From Rhodocollybia butyracea (taxonomy: Eukaryota; Basidiomycota; Agaricomycetes; Agaricales; Omphalotaceae): a DNA stretch of 64,000 nt. Position numbers and translations under genes: made by a program. This document shows, piece by piece, positions 26,581 to 38,559 of this stretch. The notes under the pieces were generated by a model. That model saw nothing but the letters and a program-made list of their open reading frames with translations, made no database searches and was not told where the DNA came from. The DNA is taken from assembly GCA_015501585.1 (NCBI GenBank), contig JADNRY010000149.1, forward strand, positions 1-64,000, written 5' to 3'. The number at the start of each line of letters is the position of its first letter. The stretch's first letter is position 1.

Positions 26581-28376
26581 ACGCTCAACTTCACGCTGTA
26601 GAAGGAACGAGTCGGAATAGAGACGGATGTTCAACCACGCTTGCGTGGCCATGTATATTAGGCTTTGTGTCCTTGGTATTTCTTGAAGGAAGGAAACGAT
26701 TCAAAATAAGCATGCTCTGAACGACCTCGACTCATCGAAAGCACACAGCAAGAGGGTTGCGGTGTACTTTGGCGCGTGGAAACGATACGAATAATTTACA
26801 GTCAACCTCAATGTGACCCAACACAAGTTGGCGAATTAAATGTTCCATTGTACAGTGAGAGGCTTGTGGAAAGTGGAAAGGACGTATAAACATTGAACAT
26901 TCTCCTAGGATCGACATGTAAAAAGAAGTACCTAAGGGGTAGATACGGTCAGTTAAAATTTCTTTGCGAAGAGGAGGGGGACAAAGAAAAAAAAGAAAGT
27001 CAGAAGGCTTGGTAAAAATATTGTCTGCATACTGAAGCGGCGGTGTCTAATCGCCTCTTGGAAACACGGACCAAAGCAAAAAAGCATCACGAGAACGATT
27101 GAGAGTGAAAAAAAGACTCGATGCTCACCGAAAAAATTTCCGAAAACGTCTCTTGGGCTGTGAAATTGAAAGGTTAAGAACAAGGACTGATATTCGGAAG
27201 CGCGGAATTTTATTATGGCACGTGACCTGAGCGCTACAGTATTCTCCCGCTAGCCTGGCTAGCCGTCTTGTAGTTAGTGAAGAAAAGTCGTTCACTAATA
27301 AATTCTCCCGCGAACAACAGACAGCTTCCACCTTCGGAGACCTCCCGAGACGCATGCTCTGATCAGGTCAATCATTCCTGTAGAATCCTGTAGAATCACG
27401 CGTACGAGAATAATAGTCTCAGGAAAGCTCGCAGTTTTCCAACCTACGCGATGTCAACTCTTTCAAGTAAAACGCTAAATTTGCTGAATCAAGGCTTGGT
27501 ACATCTCCGAAACCCTCATTAGTCCCTCACGAAGACTTCGGTGGTGAGTGTATTAATAATGCCGTACCCGGCGAGCTCAAGGTCTAGCCCAACTTCTAGG
27601 GTGGTGGTTGAAGCTGGAAGCTTGAATCCTGATCATCATATTTCAGTTAGATCGACCCGACCTCAATATCAACGCCATATCACCACTGCATACAAGTGCC
27701 TAGCTCCGAATGTGTATTTCTCCGTATCGGATCTTTTGTGGCGATACTTCTTGCGGACACCCTCCTAGGCCTCAAGGCCTCGAGTCTCAGTTCGGAAATT
27801 TGAAAGGAACGATCCATACTTCTTCAGCAGGCTTTCGCGGCTTTTGTTCGGAACAGGCTCTTTAATGTAGTATAGTCAACCAAACAGAAACTGTTTACCT
27901 GACTTCAGCCTGTTACCACGTCCGCGGAAAATTTTCTGTGTACTCTTTAATTGAAGGCACAAGACTGGAGGGACCTGTAGAAACAACAACAAGTCCTCAC
28001 GGTATGTTGATTCGTTAACAGCCATTATGATAATAAATTAACAGCTCTCAGGCAGACACAGAACGTCAGTCCAATGTTGCAAGATGCTTTCCAGTTAGAC
28101 TCATCCAAAGACAGGAGAACGAAGCAGATTTAATATAACTAGTTCAATGATGTGACTGTTGACTACGATAAACGACATGGGGGGTGCAATGCCTTACATC
28201 CGAGGAATTGTTCACATGGTAGAGAGAGAGAGCAAATCGCGGTCTATTAGTTTCAGCAGGCGTGTTACTCTTAGAACGCACCAGTTACTAAGTCCCAATT
28301 GCGCGAAATCCCGATCCCGTGTTTCTGGTCGTTAATGACATCACAAAATCTTCAAGTCTTTTCATCTACCACCATC
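26581..28376. other. Intergenic, 1.8 kb, no gene seen
   Basis: Scattered short open frames on both strands without family resemblance or splice pattern. A GA microsatellite lies at about 28221-28232. Confidence 0.5.
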
Positions 28377-29829
28377 ATGCGTGCGATACTTATCAAAGAT
28401 GGCAAAGGACCGATTGAAAACCTTTACCTTGGTGAAGCACCTGAACCAGTCTTGAAACATGGTCAAGTAATGGTTAAGGTAAGCATCTTCGACAATTGAC
28501 AGTGATATATGAATACTTACTAGTAGTGTCACAGATCAAGGCATTTGGATTGAACAGGATGGACATCCTTCAACGAAATGGGAACTATGCCGTCCCAGCT
28601 GGTGCTTCAGATATCCTTGGCGTTGAGTTCTCAGGTACTGTTAGCTCACTCGGTGAGGGCACCACCAAGTTCAAAGTGGGAGATGAGGTTTTTGGTATTG
28701 CTGGAGGGGTGAGAGATCAATCGCTCTCAGCCTCGGGCTAAGTTGACTGAATTTATCCTGGAAAGGGTGCTTATGCCGAGTATATTGTAGTCAGCGAGAC
28801 CCATCTGCTGCCAAAGCCATCACACCTAAGTTGGGTGGAGGCGGCAAGTATACCAGAGGCATTCTTAACAGGCACGATGTTCCTATGAGTCTTAACTTCC
28901 TACAGTGTTCCTTACCATTTCTGTAACAGCATATCAAGCCGTTGTAGTTTATGGGGAGATGAAGGAAGGTGAAAGTGTACTTGTACATGCGGCTGCTTCT
29001 GGGGTTGGGATTGCCGCTATCCAAATGGCTCGTGTGAAGGGCGCGTAAGTGAAAAGATCATCTGCCTTCAATTCCATATTAATATGTTGATTCAAATGTA
29101 GGAAGACTGTAATTGCAACCGCTTCAACTAGAGATAAACTAGACTGGCTGGTGAGTATTCCTAATGGAGCCACTCATGGTGTCAACTACAAGACACAAAA
29201 CTTCGCCGAGGAAGTCAAGAAGATCACAGACAACAATGGCTGTGATGTGGTGGTGGACTTTGTGGGTCAGTCACATTGGAATATGAACATTGAATCGATG
29301 GCGAGAGATGGCCGCATGACAATGCTCGCCCTCTTGAGTGGTGCGTAGTCCAGGAGCTTCTAGTATAATCCCTTTCTCCCCTCTGACATGTTCCAACAGG
29401 ATCAAAAGTTTCCGAGTTCAACTTGGGTGCACTTTTGTTCAAACGCCTTCGCATCCAGGGATCTACGCTTCGATCCCGCACTACACAATACCAAGCCGAC
29501 CTCATAAACAAGTAAGCGCATCTTTTTGATATTATTTAAGATCCTTGACTTGTTCATACTTTACAAGGTTTACCGGTGACTTGCTTGGAATGATCACTGG
29601 CAAAGACGGCCAAGGTCCGATTAAGACCTACATCCACAAGGTTGGTGTTTTGTAAAACTTTTTCCTAATAGACATCTTAATTGCTACAGGTCTACTCGTG
29701 GAAAGATATTCAGGACGCTCATAGGGATATGGAGGGAAATCAAACAATGTTAGTATGCTTTCTTTGCGCTAGAATCATGTTGATTTCTTACTCCTTTCCA
29801 GAGGAAAACTTATCGTGGTTGTAGACTGA
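28377..29829 (+). CDS. Quinone oxidoreductase-like MDR enzyme
   Basis: Zinc-independent medium-chain dehydrogenase of the zeta-crystallin/PIG3 kind, expected to reduce quinones or enones with NADPH. Nine exons (28377-28478, 28535-28708, 28766-28871, 28930-29044, 29102-29340, 29400-29511, 29568-29640, 29690-29748, 29802-29829) give 335 aa. Landmarks are [60 protein letters not shown], the coenzyme loop [25 protein letters not shown] and the C-terminal [14 protein letters not shown]. The Cys and His ligands of zinc ADHs are absent. Intron 3 (28872-28929) must start GC (ACAG|GCACGA) to join FLT to AYQAVV in frame. An upstream in-frame ATG at 28335 would add 14 residues; the chosen Met aligns with the family start. 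Confidence 0.9.
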
Positions 29830-31159
29830 CAGTTTGCTACACGGCCAGACAACGATAAGCGTAGATATCCTGTTCTAGCATTTATCGGTATCTGGTCATT
29901 TCCGGGATGAATCGTTTCGTCAACAGATATTCCCATTGTCTGTCTTGTAGTATTTTGTCTCCCAATAGCTGTTGATCTACGAGCTGCTATCCTCACAGCA
30001 GTTGAAAGCGTCTAGCACCCTTCGCCTATTATCGCTACAGTTTGTGATATGATCGCCGTGTACAATCGTTCGTGAGATCTTTCCTCGCTAATCAAGGTAT
30101 CTGACTGTACACCATTTCTTTCACAACTTTTTGTCAAACGCCCATTCCGTGCCCTGCCATGAGGCTTTCTCCATTTTCACCGGAAACAGGTGTGGTTCTA
30201 TCGATGCCGCTCATCAAGCATACCCGTCCACTGGTCTTGAATTCCACCAAGCTATATCGATGACCGGACCGAGACAAGAGGTTTGACAGCAAAAGGCCAC
30301 CACAGACCGAGTTCTTCGCAAATAAGGTAAGTGTTAGTATCCACGAGAGCTCCATAATGAAGCCATCCTCGCTCGAAGTTGGAGACGTAAGATAAATATT
30401 ATGATATGAGACTCGCGCGCATTCTTGCGCTGAGAAACTCGGGCCCAAGGTCTATCCGGCTCTTCAATGCTAATCAATATTCAGTTGACAAGTAACGGTA
30501 GTACGGACAACATACTTCTCAAGTCCGTTGGAGAAATGTATTACTAATATGTGTGTGAGATCTGTCTGTCTGTAAGTCGTAGGGGAACAAACGCGCTCCC
30601 AATAAGTAGAACTTCCATGTAGACCGGTCGTCAAAATAAACCGGTCGTCGAAACGAAGTTCATTGCTGTGTCAAGCGCGTGCTATTTACAAGTAACTGAT
30701 CCCAGCCAGCGACGCGTCAAACTCTTTGGCACGGCCAGGTACGCACACCATTCTTTATACACCATTCTTTATATAGCTGTGCAGGCAGCTATAATGAGAA
30801 GTTCCTCGCCGTTCACAATAATATACATACATCACGACGGTACATACTCTTACATACTATATGTAGGATTCTTTGATTTGCTATGCTTTCCATTACGAGA
30901 GCTATTCTTTCAACTGTGACGGATCCGTTACACCTCTAATCCAATTCGAGTCAACGCGTGTCAGATAATATTCGCTTTTACATCGGAAGTTGCCTCTGAG
31001 CCAGATATAAAAGGTACAGCTCTGGTACCGTTTCATTATCCTCTCGAGCTTCATTCCAGCTTTTTGATTACCGTCAGCTCTACTTCCTACTTGCTGGTTC
31101 TCCCTAAAAACCTGCCCCTCCGTGTCCTCTTTAATAACCTTCACACATCTTCATATACA
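29830..31159. other. Intergenic, 1.3 kb, no gene seen
   Basis: A short direct duplication (CACCATTCTTTATA at about 30747 and 30762) is visible. The last 150 bp before 31160 are pyrimidine-rich like a fungal promoter or leader. No other feature is supported. Confidence 0.45.
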
Positions 31160-31255
31160 ATGAGCGGCCAATCACAATCAGGAGGAAAACCCCAAGGAGG
31201 AGGTCAAGGAGGCGTACGAGGGGCTGCGTCGTCCGCTGGCGCAGTGTTTTTCTGA
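31160..31255 (+). CDS. Possible 31-residue Gly/Gln/Ser-rich microprotein
   Basis: ATG at 31160 follows a long pyrimidine-rich leader and has A at -3. The peptide starts MSGQSQSGGKPQGGG and ends SAGAVFF before TGA. It is short and of low complexity, so coding status is uncertain. It could equally be the first exon of a spliced gene whose remainder was not found. Confidence 0.3.
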   Translation: MSGQSQSGGKPQGGGQGGVRGAASSAGAVFF

Positions 31256-31366
31256 ACGAATCAGAGAACACTCTGCCTATCGTTCGCTCCATCCAAAACA
31301 AAGACCCATATAACCCATCATTGTACTGCGCTCTGCAGTCGTAATTCACACTATCCTCTAATCCAC

Positions 31367-31462
31367 CACTATAATTCGTGCACACTAATGCACCCACCAT
31401 ACTTCTTAAACCTAAACCCATCATAATTCGTGCACGCTGATGCACTCGCCATTGTTCTTAAA
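31367..31462 (+). repeat. Two-copy tandem repeat, period about 52 bp
   Basis: CATAATTCGTGCACGCTGATGCA-like units, shown by shared words ATAATTCGTGCAC, TGATGCACTCGCCA/TAATGCACCCACCA and TTCTTAAA, occur at 31367-31410 and 31419-31462. Confidence 0.6.
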
Positions 31463-31883
31463 ATCACATCTTCGTATCGGAGGTGGTGTATAAAGACGCG
31501 GCGCGCCTGTTTCGAGCGCAGGCTTCCCATGTTATGGGGGGACGCGGAATCGGAATTGTAGACTTGACAACGCTGATATGGACATTCGAAACCACCGGGG
31601 GAAATTCTCCATCTATGTATCATTCAAAGCTCGACCTAGATTGTCGAGAGAAATCAATTAATTATCGTGTACCATATTGAATATTGTAGCTTACCGTTAC
31701 CGCCTAACATCTGTAGTGGGATTAATAATATCGTTGGTTTATTTGCATTCACGATTATGGGCCAAAAAGAAGAGACACATCTAAATTCAAAGGTGTCACT
31801 CAAATCCTTGTTATTACTTGACGGTATAATGATCTAAAATCTTATCCGAAAACAGTGGACACAGAGTAAATCGTGTCTTACAC
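31463..31883. other. Intergenic, no gene seen
   Basis: The plus-strand frame 31483-31680 is GC-biased but matches nothing known. The stretch leads into the 3' end of the hydrolase. Confidence 0.45.
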
Positions 31884-33068
31884 TTAAAGCCTGCCTCTGA
31901 TTCCCGTCATCCAGATACCGGACTTAAGAGAGCGCTGTCGATGGTTGTCCAACCAATCTAGGATAATATCAACGACTTCGTCCTGTCTACCAGTGAAATT
32001 GTGATCGGCATCCTCCATTAAATGCAGACTGTGAGTTCCTGGGTTTCTCTGGCTCAAGGCGCGGGAGTAGATGATAGCATCGTATCTTTAAAAAAAACGT
32101 TAGTGAAACAGATTCTCAGGACAAGAAATAAGAGTTACGGAGGAACAGCCTGATCTGACATCCCGTGGATTGTAAGGACATCGGGAGATGCAGGAAAAGT
32201 GTCCCAGACAAAAGAGGTATCCCAGTTAACAAAGTTGGCCAGATCTTCAGGATAGATCTTGAAAGATACGCGCTTCCGCGCTACGGTAGGCGACCAAACA
32301 TGATATCCTTCTGCAGCTATAGACTGTTGCCATTCGCGAACACCTTCCCGCTCTGAACGAAGCCAGATGAGGACAGTCCCTGAGATATAATAAGTGTACG
32401 TCACGAACCCAAGATTTTCTGTGCAAGCTATCAGCGTGTATTCGGGGATAAAGGTTTCAGGAAGGCACACATTCATTCGATATCTCCCAGATGCATTGAC
32501 AAAACCCGATATTTTAGCTCCTTCTTCTGAGGTGCAAATCCAACGAAACCCGACAATTGAGCCACGACTGTGACCAACGAGAAGGTCGATTTCATAGCCA
32601 TAATTGACCTTTAAGAAATCCACAACCACTCGGAGATCTTCGAGGTCATCAGCAAGTCCTCCCTGTCTCCATACGCCGGGCGTCTCATGATTTCCCCTTC
32701 CAGTTCAGTGAGCCAGGGTTCATCAAAGGATCAGAAAAAACTGACCGAAAATCAAAACGAAAAGAGTCCATTGAAAGACGAACAGCTAAACGTTTCAGAA
32801 ACAGGTAGTCCTTGTGGCTATTCGTTTTTGAGAAAACAACGAAAGCAGTTCAATCATTTCACTAACCCCGCAGCGCCGTGTAGAATCTGTCCCAAAGATG
32901 AGAGGTGTCATCAAAAACAAAATACAAGGGATGACTATGTACCAAGGCAAGTTTGCGACCGGGACAAGGTTTAGCCTCTGTGAGCTGTTCTAATATGCCC
33001 ACAATCGAGCAATTATTAGTGTCCGTTGGATGGGGGATGTACAGTTTTGTGGAGACACGATCAGACAT
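31884..33068 (-). CDS. Alpha/beta hydrolase (S33-like serine hydrolase)
   Basis: Five exons (33068-32943, 32886-32867, 32817-32746, 32696-32139, 32085-31884) give 325 aa. A 20-nt microexon encodes ILHGAAG, which carries the HG oxyanion-hole motif. Next come HKDYLFLKRLA and FRFDFRGNHETPG. The nucleophile elbow is GHSRGS, the acid is the Asp in IHGMSDQAVP, and the base is the His in EDADHNFTG. This is the layout of fungal cytosolic alpha/beta hydrolases close to the serine aminopeptidase S33 group; the natural substrate is unknown. Between RYRMN and GTVLIW the frame stays open through an extra 25 or so residues with intron-like ends, but no phase-compatible splice was found, so I keep it as coding. 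The 3' end lies within AT-rich intergenic DNA. Confidence 0.87.
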
Positions 33069-34544
33069 TGCACCTTGAATTCCCGTTTTGACTATGTTGA
33101 AGTTGTGGACAAAGAATGGGAGTTAAACAGGTGCTGAAAGAGACAATAATCATGGTGAATCGCAACTGCTGCTGGCACTCGGCTTTCTCGTTTCCGAATC
33201 CCGAGAAAAACTGGTCACGCACAAGGACTTCGAAGTTCGAACTCAATCAGAAATTTGGGCAGACTGCTTGCTTGCTCAAAAATTGACCCTCAATTGGAAT
33301 CGACAATCATGAACGGAACAAGCTAGAGCCCAAAATCAAATCGGGGTCCCGGAAAACCACAGCAATGGGAAATTTCCCAGTCACGGCGACCAGTCCGTTC
33401 CAGTCGTAGCTTGTCGCCTTGAATCGATGTTGCGCTTTGAATTCTCTGCTATCTATGTACCTCAACTCAAAGTGTCGAGAGTTTTTAGAGTTTGCCTTCG
33501 CAAGGCAATTATCTATGTGCGTCTTGTTGTGATAGCACACGCCAATTTGGAGGCTTATTTTTGAAAGTATCTACTCTGCAGCTAAAGAATACATTCATCC
33601 TCTTGATATTCTTTTCTGCGGAGCGGCTCGTTATACTGAATCTGCGCGTTTTAATCAGTAAGCGCATGGGCTCCTACTGCCCACTCGAGAAATTGGCGAA
33701 ATCAGCACTCTATCACTGAATCCTACCCATTTGCGATGTACCTCGATCTCTCTTTCTCACTGCCTCTCCCTCTTCAAGCTATAATGAAACGGACCTGGCT
33801 GTTTATAATCCAATTCCAATCGAACTGTTTGCCGTTCAAATCTTGTCCGTTCCTCACTGCGTCATTGGTGCAGGCACATCAGTTACTGTTGTGCCTCTCC
33901 TGCGTTGCAAACTGCTGCCGCTGCTAGGACAAGCAGTTCACATTCAAGTTCATCTACTGACAATGGTCAAACTCAATTCGCAGGACAGGTTCAGAGGACT
34001 CGCCCTGCGTACTGCTGCTTATCAACCTGAGCATCGATCAGTGCTCTTGCATTTGCCTAGGGTCCAGTGCTCAAAACTGTCGACAGTATGTTAAGACCCG
34101 GAGAAAGAGGATCTTGAAAGAGTATCTATCAAAGGCTTTATTTTATCCCGCTGCTATTCCACGATACAAACCATGAATGGATACGTGGAGACTGCGTCGC
34201 AATATCAGAGCAACGAATATCATGGCACCGATGCAGTATCTATAGCGTCTTGAACGCTTTGACCAGGCTGGCTTTTTACAAGAGACCCAAAGCGATCCAC
34301 AGGCTGTTGTCTTGATACCACTGCGATCGAGGTCCTACGACCCGCATGGAAGGACGATCAAGATCCACACTGGATCTGGAGTGCTTTGCGTTTTACCGTT
34401 GTTCACGAATAATAATTGCGCAGCTTTCTTCATATCCGTATCAGATGGGTCCTACGGGCAGGTCTTCGCACAAAACAAACGAAATGGGGACGTCTTCCGA
34501 GGCACCTCAAAGTGAGGTACGTTCATATCACCCTGAAGAGCACT
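33069..34544. other. Intergenic, 1.5 kb, no gene seen
   Basis: Short open frames on both strands with no family resemblance. Several stretches rich in TTCAAG/CTTGAA words. Nothing else is supported. Confidence 0.45.
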
Positions 34545-34745
34545 TGAGGGGCATCTGGGTAATTGCTCAGTGCCTTTCGGGGTGCCCTTGAAGATATAAA
34601 GATACCTAGTTTTTCGAAGTGCCTCGGGAAATGTTCTTGAGGGGCATCTGGGTAATTGCTTAGGTGCCTTTCGGAGTGCCTCTCGGAGTGCCCTTCAAGA
34701 AGATATGAAGATACGTGGTTTTTTGAAGTGTCTCGGGATTTGTTC
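34545..34745 (+). repeat. Two-copy imperfect tandem repeat, about 95-105 bp
   Basis: TGAGGGGCATCTGGGTAATTG starts copies at 34545 and 34638. Both continue with GTGCCTTTCGG, TGCCCTT, AGATATGAAGATAC-like and TTTTTCGAAGTGCCTCGGGA-like segments. The second copy contains an extra CTCGGAGTGCC unit. Confidence 0.7.
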
Positions 34746-34861
34746 CTCGGAGTTCGCGAAGATATACACCAACATTTCATTCAACAACCAAAATCCAGAT
34801 TTGTAGACTTCACCATACATTATATGCATATACAATATTTGCTTGTATTTTACAGTTAATA

Positions 34862-36229
34862 TTACTTTATCTGTGAGACACAGCCAGGGACAATGCACGA
34901 CCATGGAGTCTCTCCCGTTCTGCCCAGCACAAACCCATTGTCGCTTGCCGCTACAAACCTGTTCTCCAGTACCAACTCTGATCGCTCACTGCTGCTGTGT
35001 TCTGGAGACACAACCGTAAATGACATCGAACTACCCGGGCTAAGCAACGAAGAAGTTTCGGGTTTGCGGATCCGATGGTAAAATTGTACACGTGAACCCA
35101 CAACGGGAGCCATGGTCTGTGCATTCAAGGAAAGAGTTCCCCGAGAGGGGTCACCGGCCGTGATAGCATGCAGCTGATACGACAAAGAACCTGTACGGGG
35201 CAAAACTCCAAGAAGAAACTCTGTTTCGTATGAAGCTGCGTCGATTCCGGCGGCACGTATGCACGAAAGTAGTAGCTGTGTCGGGTTTGAAGAATTCAAA
35301 GTGTTTATGAGATTACCTTCGGAACTATGAAAATTGCTGAGTTAGTAACTCAATGAGGAACGATAAAGCAGAAACATGATCACTCTGTAACACTCAAGGC
35401 TTCGCCAAGAGGCTCGACGTCTCTGGGAAGAGCGAACCCCATGGGTTTTGAATTTTCAAATGCGACTCCAACCGCACCGGTATCATATATCTCTTGGTTG
35501 TGAAACAATGTCACTGGTCTACCAGTTACAAAGGGTGTAGAGGAGGCCAACAAACCAAGCTGTATAAAATCCCAAATCAGTACAAAGTAATTGAAGAGGT
35601 GTCCGCAAAAAGACTTACAAACTTACTTGATTTGCACGAGGAAACGCCTCAGGAATTGAAGAGGAGAGGCCCTCGGGTGATAAATCTGAGAAATATAGTA
35701 CTGAGCTTTCGCCATTTGCGCGTGTGGGAGAGTTCAGATAACTCGTTAACCCTCGTGGAAGTAAACCTCTAGTTTCTTTTGTTTTTGCTTTCCACAAGTT
35801 GTCCCAGTCTACTGGTCCGCCATTTGATAGGGCCTTTTCCATTGTGTCGAGTTCCATGTTCTCTCCATGCTGAATGGTATCATATCTCTTCCTCAGCGCA
35901 TGCCACCTCCCGACTTGTACTTTTTCTTTCCCAGCAATCGTCGAGCGAAATGTCACTACATTTTGAGGATCAAACAGAGCTATCGAGCATGATATAGATC
36001 CAGGAATGAGCGGCGCAGACAGACATCCAACAGACTCCGACGATGAAGAAAAAGTCAAGAGCGTGTCGACGAGAGCAGATAATTCTGATTTCGAGGAGTC
36101 GCTCGGGGTTGGAGAGGAAAGAGCGAAAAGGAGAACATGTGGTTTGGATGCATGCTGAGCTTTTATCTGGGATAGACGGGAAATAATCGAGGTGGAGGAA
36201 CGCGAGGTGATGGTGGCTGAGAAAAACAT
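34862..36229 (-). CDS. FIST-domain protein
   Basis: Three exons (36229-35627, 35559-35384, 35324-34862) give 413 aa with stop TGA/TAA at the left end. FIST domains are thought to be small-ligand sensors and in eukaryotes occur in FBXO22-like proteins. The pattern that I use is the N-terminal FIST half (LVDTLLTF, VGCLSAPL, SCSIALFD), then LASSTPFVTGRPVTLFHNQ and IYDTGAVGVAF with MGFALPRDVEPLG, and a C-terminal half resembling FIST-C (FLLGVLPRTGSLSYQLHAIT, GRTGETPWSCIVPG). No F-box is seen at the N-terminus, which begins directly with FFSATITSRSS. It is divergently transcribed from the L1-domain gene only 42 bp away. Confidence 0.72.
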
Positions 36230-36271
36230 GATGCAATTTTTTGAGCGTCTATTTCACTTTCTTCATCCACA
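36230..36271. promoter_or_regulatory. 42-bp spacer between two divergent start codons
   Basis: The start codons of the FIST gene (minus strand, 36229) and the L1-domain gene (plus strand, 36272) are 42 bp apart. The spacer holds a T-run and a TTTCACTTTCTTCATCC pyrimidine tract. Both 5' UTRs and core promoters must therefore overlap each other or the neighbouring coding sequence. Confidence 0.6.
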
Positions 36272-38357
36272 ATGGCGAAAGACGAAATGATAGACGAGCG
36301 GGTCTCCGTTACCCAATGCAAAAATGCCGTCGATGCACTTTACGCCCATGTATCCAAAACCGTGGAAAAGAAAGCTGACACCCAGCTCTTACCAGACGCA
36401 GAGCCGGTTTTTTGGCTAACAATCGCACTGAAGAAGCAGCCAGAAGGAAAAGGCCTCAAAGTATTGAGAATGTTGGTGTACTTCTTTCTTTTTTCATTTT
36501 CTCTTTTAACTTCTCCCCCCCAAGTCCTGTTGAATATCCAATCGTCGACCCGCGGAAAGAATCTGTGTGCTTGTTCACTAAAGATCCACAGAGAACCTAC
36601 AAGGACTTGATCGCCGACAACAATATCCATTTTGTACATCGGGTTATAGGTCTTGAAAAACTCAAAGGAAAACACAAATCCTTCGAGGCTCGTCGAGCGT
36701 TGCTGAAGGAACATGGCTTGTTTCTCGCAGACTCACGAATTATTCCGCTTTTGCCAAAACTCCTTGGATCGAAATTCTTCGACGCCAAAAAGTAATGTCT
36801 GTTTTTGCTTTTGCAATGTCTCTTCCACTAACTATGAACGTAGACAACCTATTCCTGTCGAACTTAGCCGTAAAGACTTGAAAGGCGAACTTGAACGTGC
36901 AGTTTCGTCAACTTATATGCCCTCCATTCGTGGAACTTCGCTGTATGTCAATTTCCGCTTGTTGGAGTCTTTATTAATATATTTATTACTATGCAAGGTC
37001 AATAAAAATAGGTAGACTCTCCCAAAAGCCCGAGCACGTTGTTGCCAACCTCAAAAAGGCTTTACCAGCTGTGGCGGTTCGAGTCAATGGTGGATGGGAC
37101 AACATACAAAGTCTCGGTATCAAGACAAGCAGCAGCGTCAACTTGCCAATTTGGAGCTGCTCCCTGGACGCCAAAGAGGGTGGCCGTTGGGCCGGGTTCG
37201 ATGCACCGATCTCGGAAGATGTCGACGAAGACGTTGATATGGACGATGTAAACAACGATCCCTCTGCGGGAACGGAATCTAAAGGCAAGAAACGTGCCGC
37301 AGATACAGATGACGAAGATACTGGGCGAGTGGAGATAGAAAAGCCGAAGAATAAAAAGTCAAAGGGTGTAGATGGGGCCAAGGCTTCTTTACTTTCTACT
37401 GCCGCTATCGACGCGCCACCAAAGTCGAAAAAATCCAAGGCATCTGTATTACCCACATCAATCAAAGACCCTTCATCCACAGATGACGCTGCGCTATCCA
37501 CTTTGCCTGCTCTCCCTCAGTCCATATCGAAATCCAAAACAAAAAAGGCACCTGGCACCGCCGCTCCAGCTCCTACACCTGCCAATACACCCGCTACCGT
37601 CAAAAAGACTGCTGTCTCATCCGCAGCCACAGCCATCGTTCCCGAAACGCCTGCCCCCGCTCCAAAAAAGAAAGAGAAAAACGGAGCAGCTAAAATTACC
37701 CCTGAGGTCGTCGAACCCGCTCCTACTACCCCCGATACAGGCAAGCAGACCGCACCGAAAAAGAAGGAGAAAGGTTCAAAGAAAACTACTGTTGCAAACG
37801 CCGATATCGATACTGCTGCCAGTGCAATTGTGGCCGACACGGAGTCTGAGGGCAAGGGCTTAAAGAAGGGAAAAGGGAAGAAAGCAGCGAAGTCGGTTGA
37901 GCTCGAGGTGGAAGCAAAGGCTGCTGAAGTAGAAAAGGAGGATAACACTGCGGAGGCCTCGAAGAGCTCGAAGAAGAAGGGCAAGAAAGAGAAATCAACG
38001 AGTGATGTTACAGTTGAGAAGGCTCCTGCTGTGACAGAAAGCACTGAGGGTTTAAAGAAGAAAGCTAAAGGTAGAAAATCCGGCGAAATGGAGGAACCGG
38101 GCGCCGCCACGATTGTTACTTCGACTGTCGATTCTACCCCTGCTACTCCTGATGCGCGCAAGAAGAAGGATAAGAAGGCTAAGGGTTTAGATTCAGAGAA
38201 AAAAGTTACAGCGTCGGAGCAGGGATCCATCATAACCACTGACGATCTTAAGCAGAAGAAGACCGATGCCCCTGGGGAGAAGAAGAAAGGCAAAGTAGTG
38301 AAGGCGAAAGGTGGAAAGAGCGCGAAGGATGCGTTGCTCGGGAAAAAGGTTCTCTAG
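36272..38357 (+). CDS. Ribosomal-L1-domain nucleolar protein (UTP30/RSL1D1-like)
   Basis: Four exons (36272-36471, 36525-36791, 36844-36942, 36998-38357) give 641 aa. The L1-domain half reads through FWLTIALKK, PVEYPIVDPRKESVCLFTKDP, VIGLEKLKGKHKSFEARR, LFLADSRIIPLLPKLLGSKFF, KKRQPIPVELS, SIKIGRLSQKPEHVVANL and VNGGWDNIQSLGIKTSSSVNLPIW, as in UTP30 and RSL1D1, which bind pre-rRNA during ribosome assembly in the nucleolus. Residues after about 240 form a long low-complexity tail rich in Lys, Ala, Pro, Glu and Thr with many KKKEK/KKGKGKK clusters, far longer than in yeast Utp30. The tail probably gives nucleolar retention and RNA contacts. Intron 1 has a weak donor (AAT|GTTGGT). Confidence 0.85.
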
Positions 38358-38559
38358 CCTATATATGTTTTGTGATAGTTGCTCTATAGCTATATCAAGG
38401 GAGTCAAAGCGTCGATTATAGGGCACCTAGTAACACCCAAACTGATTGAAAAATAATTGTAACATCGACAACACATTATGGGGTATTAGATAGGTTGGTG
38501 GTACAGTAGGACTAATCAATAACTACAAATTTCCTTCAGTCCATCGACTCTTGAGCACC

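Noticed and set aside
37517..38293. A 258-codon minus-strand frame opposite the L1-domain protein tail
   Set aside because: It is the mirror of a Lys/Ala/Glu-rich coding region and reads Phe/Ser/Ala-rich low complexity; the plus strand has a recognised protein.
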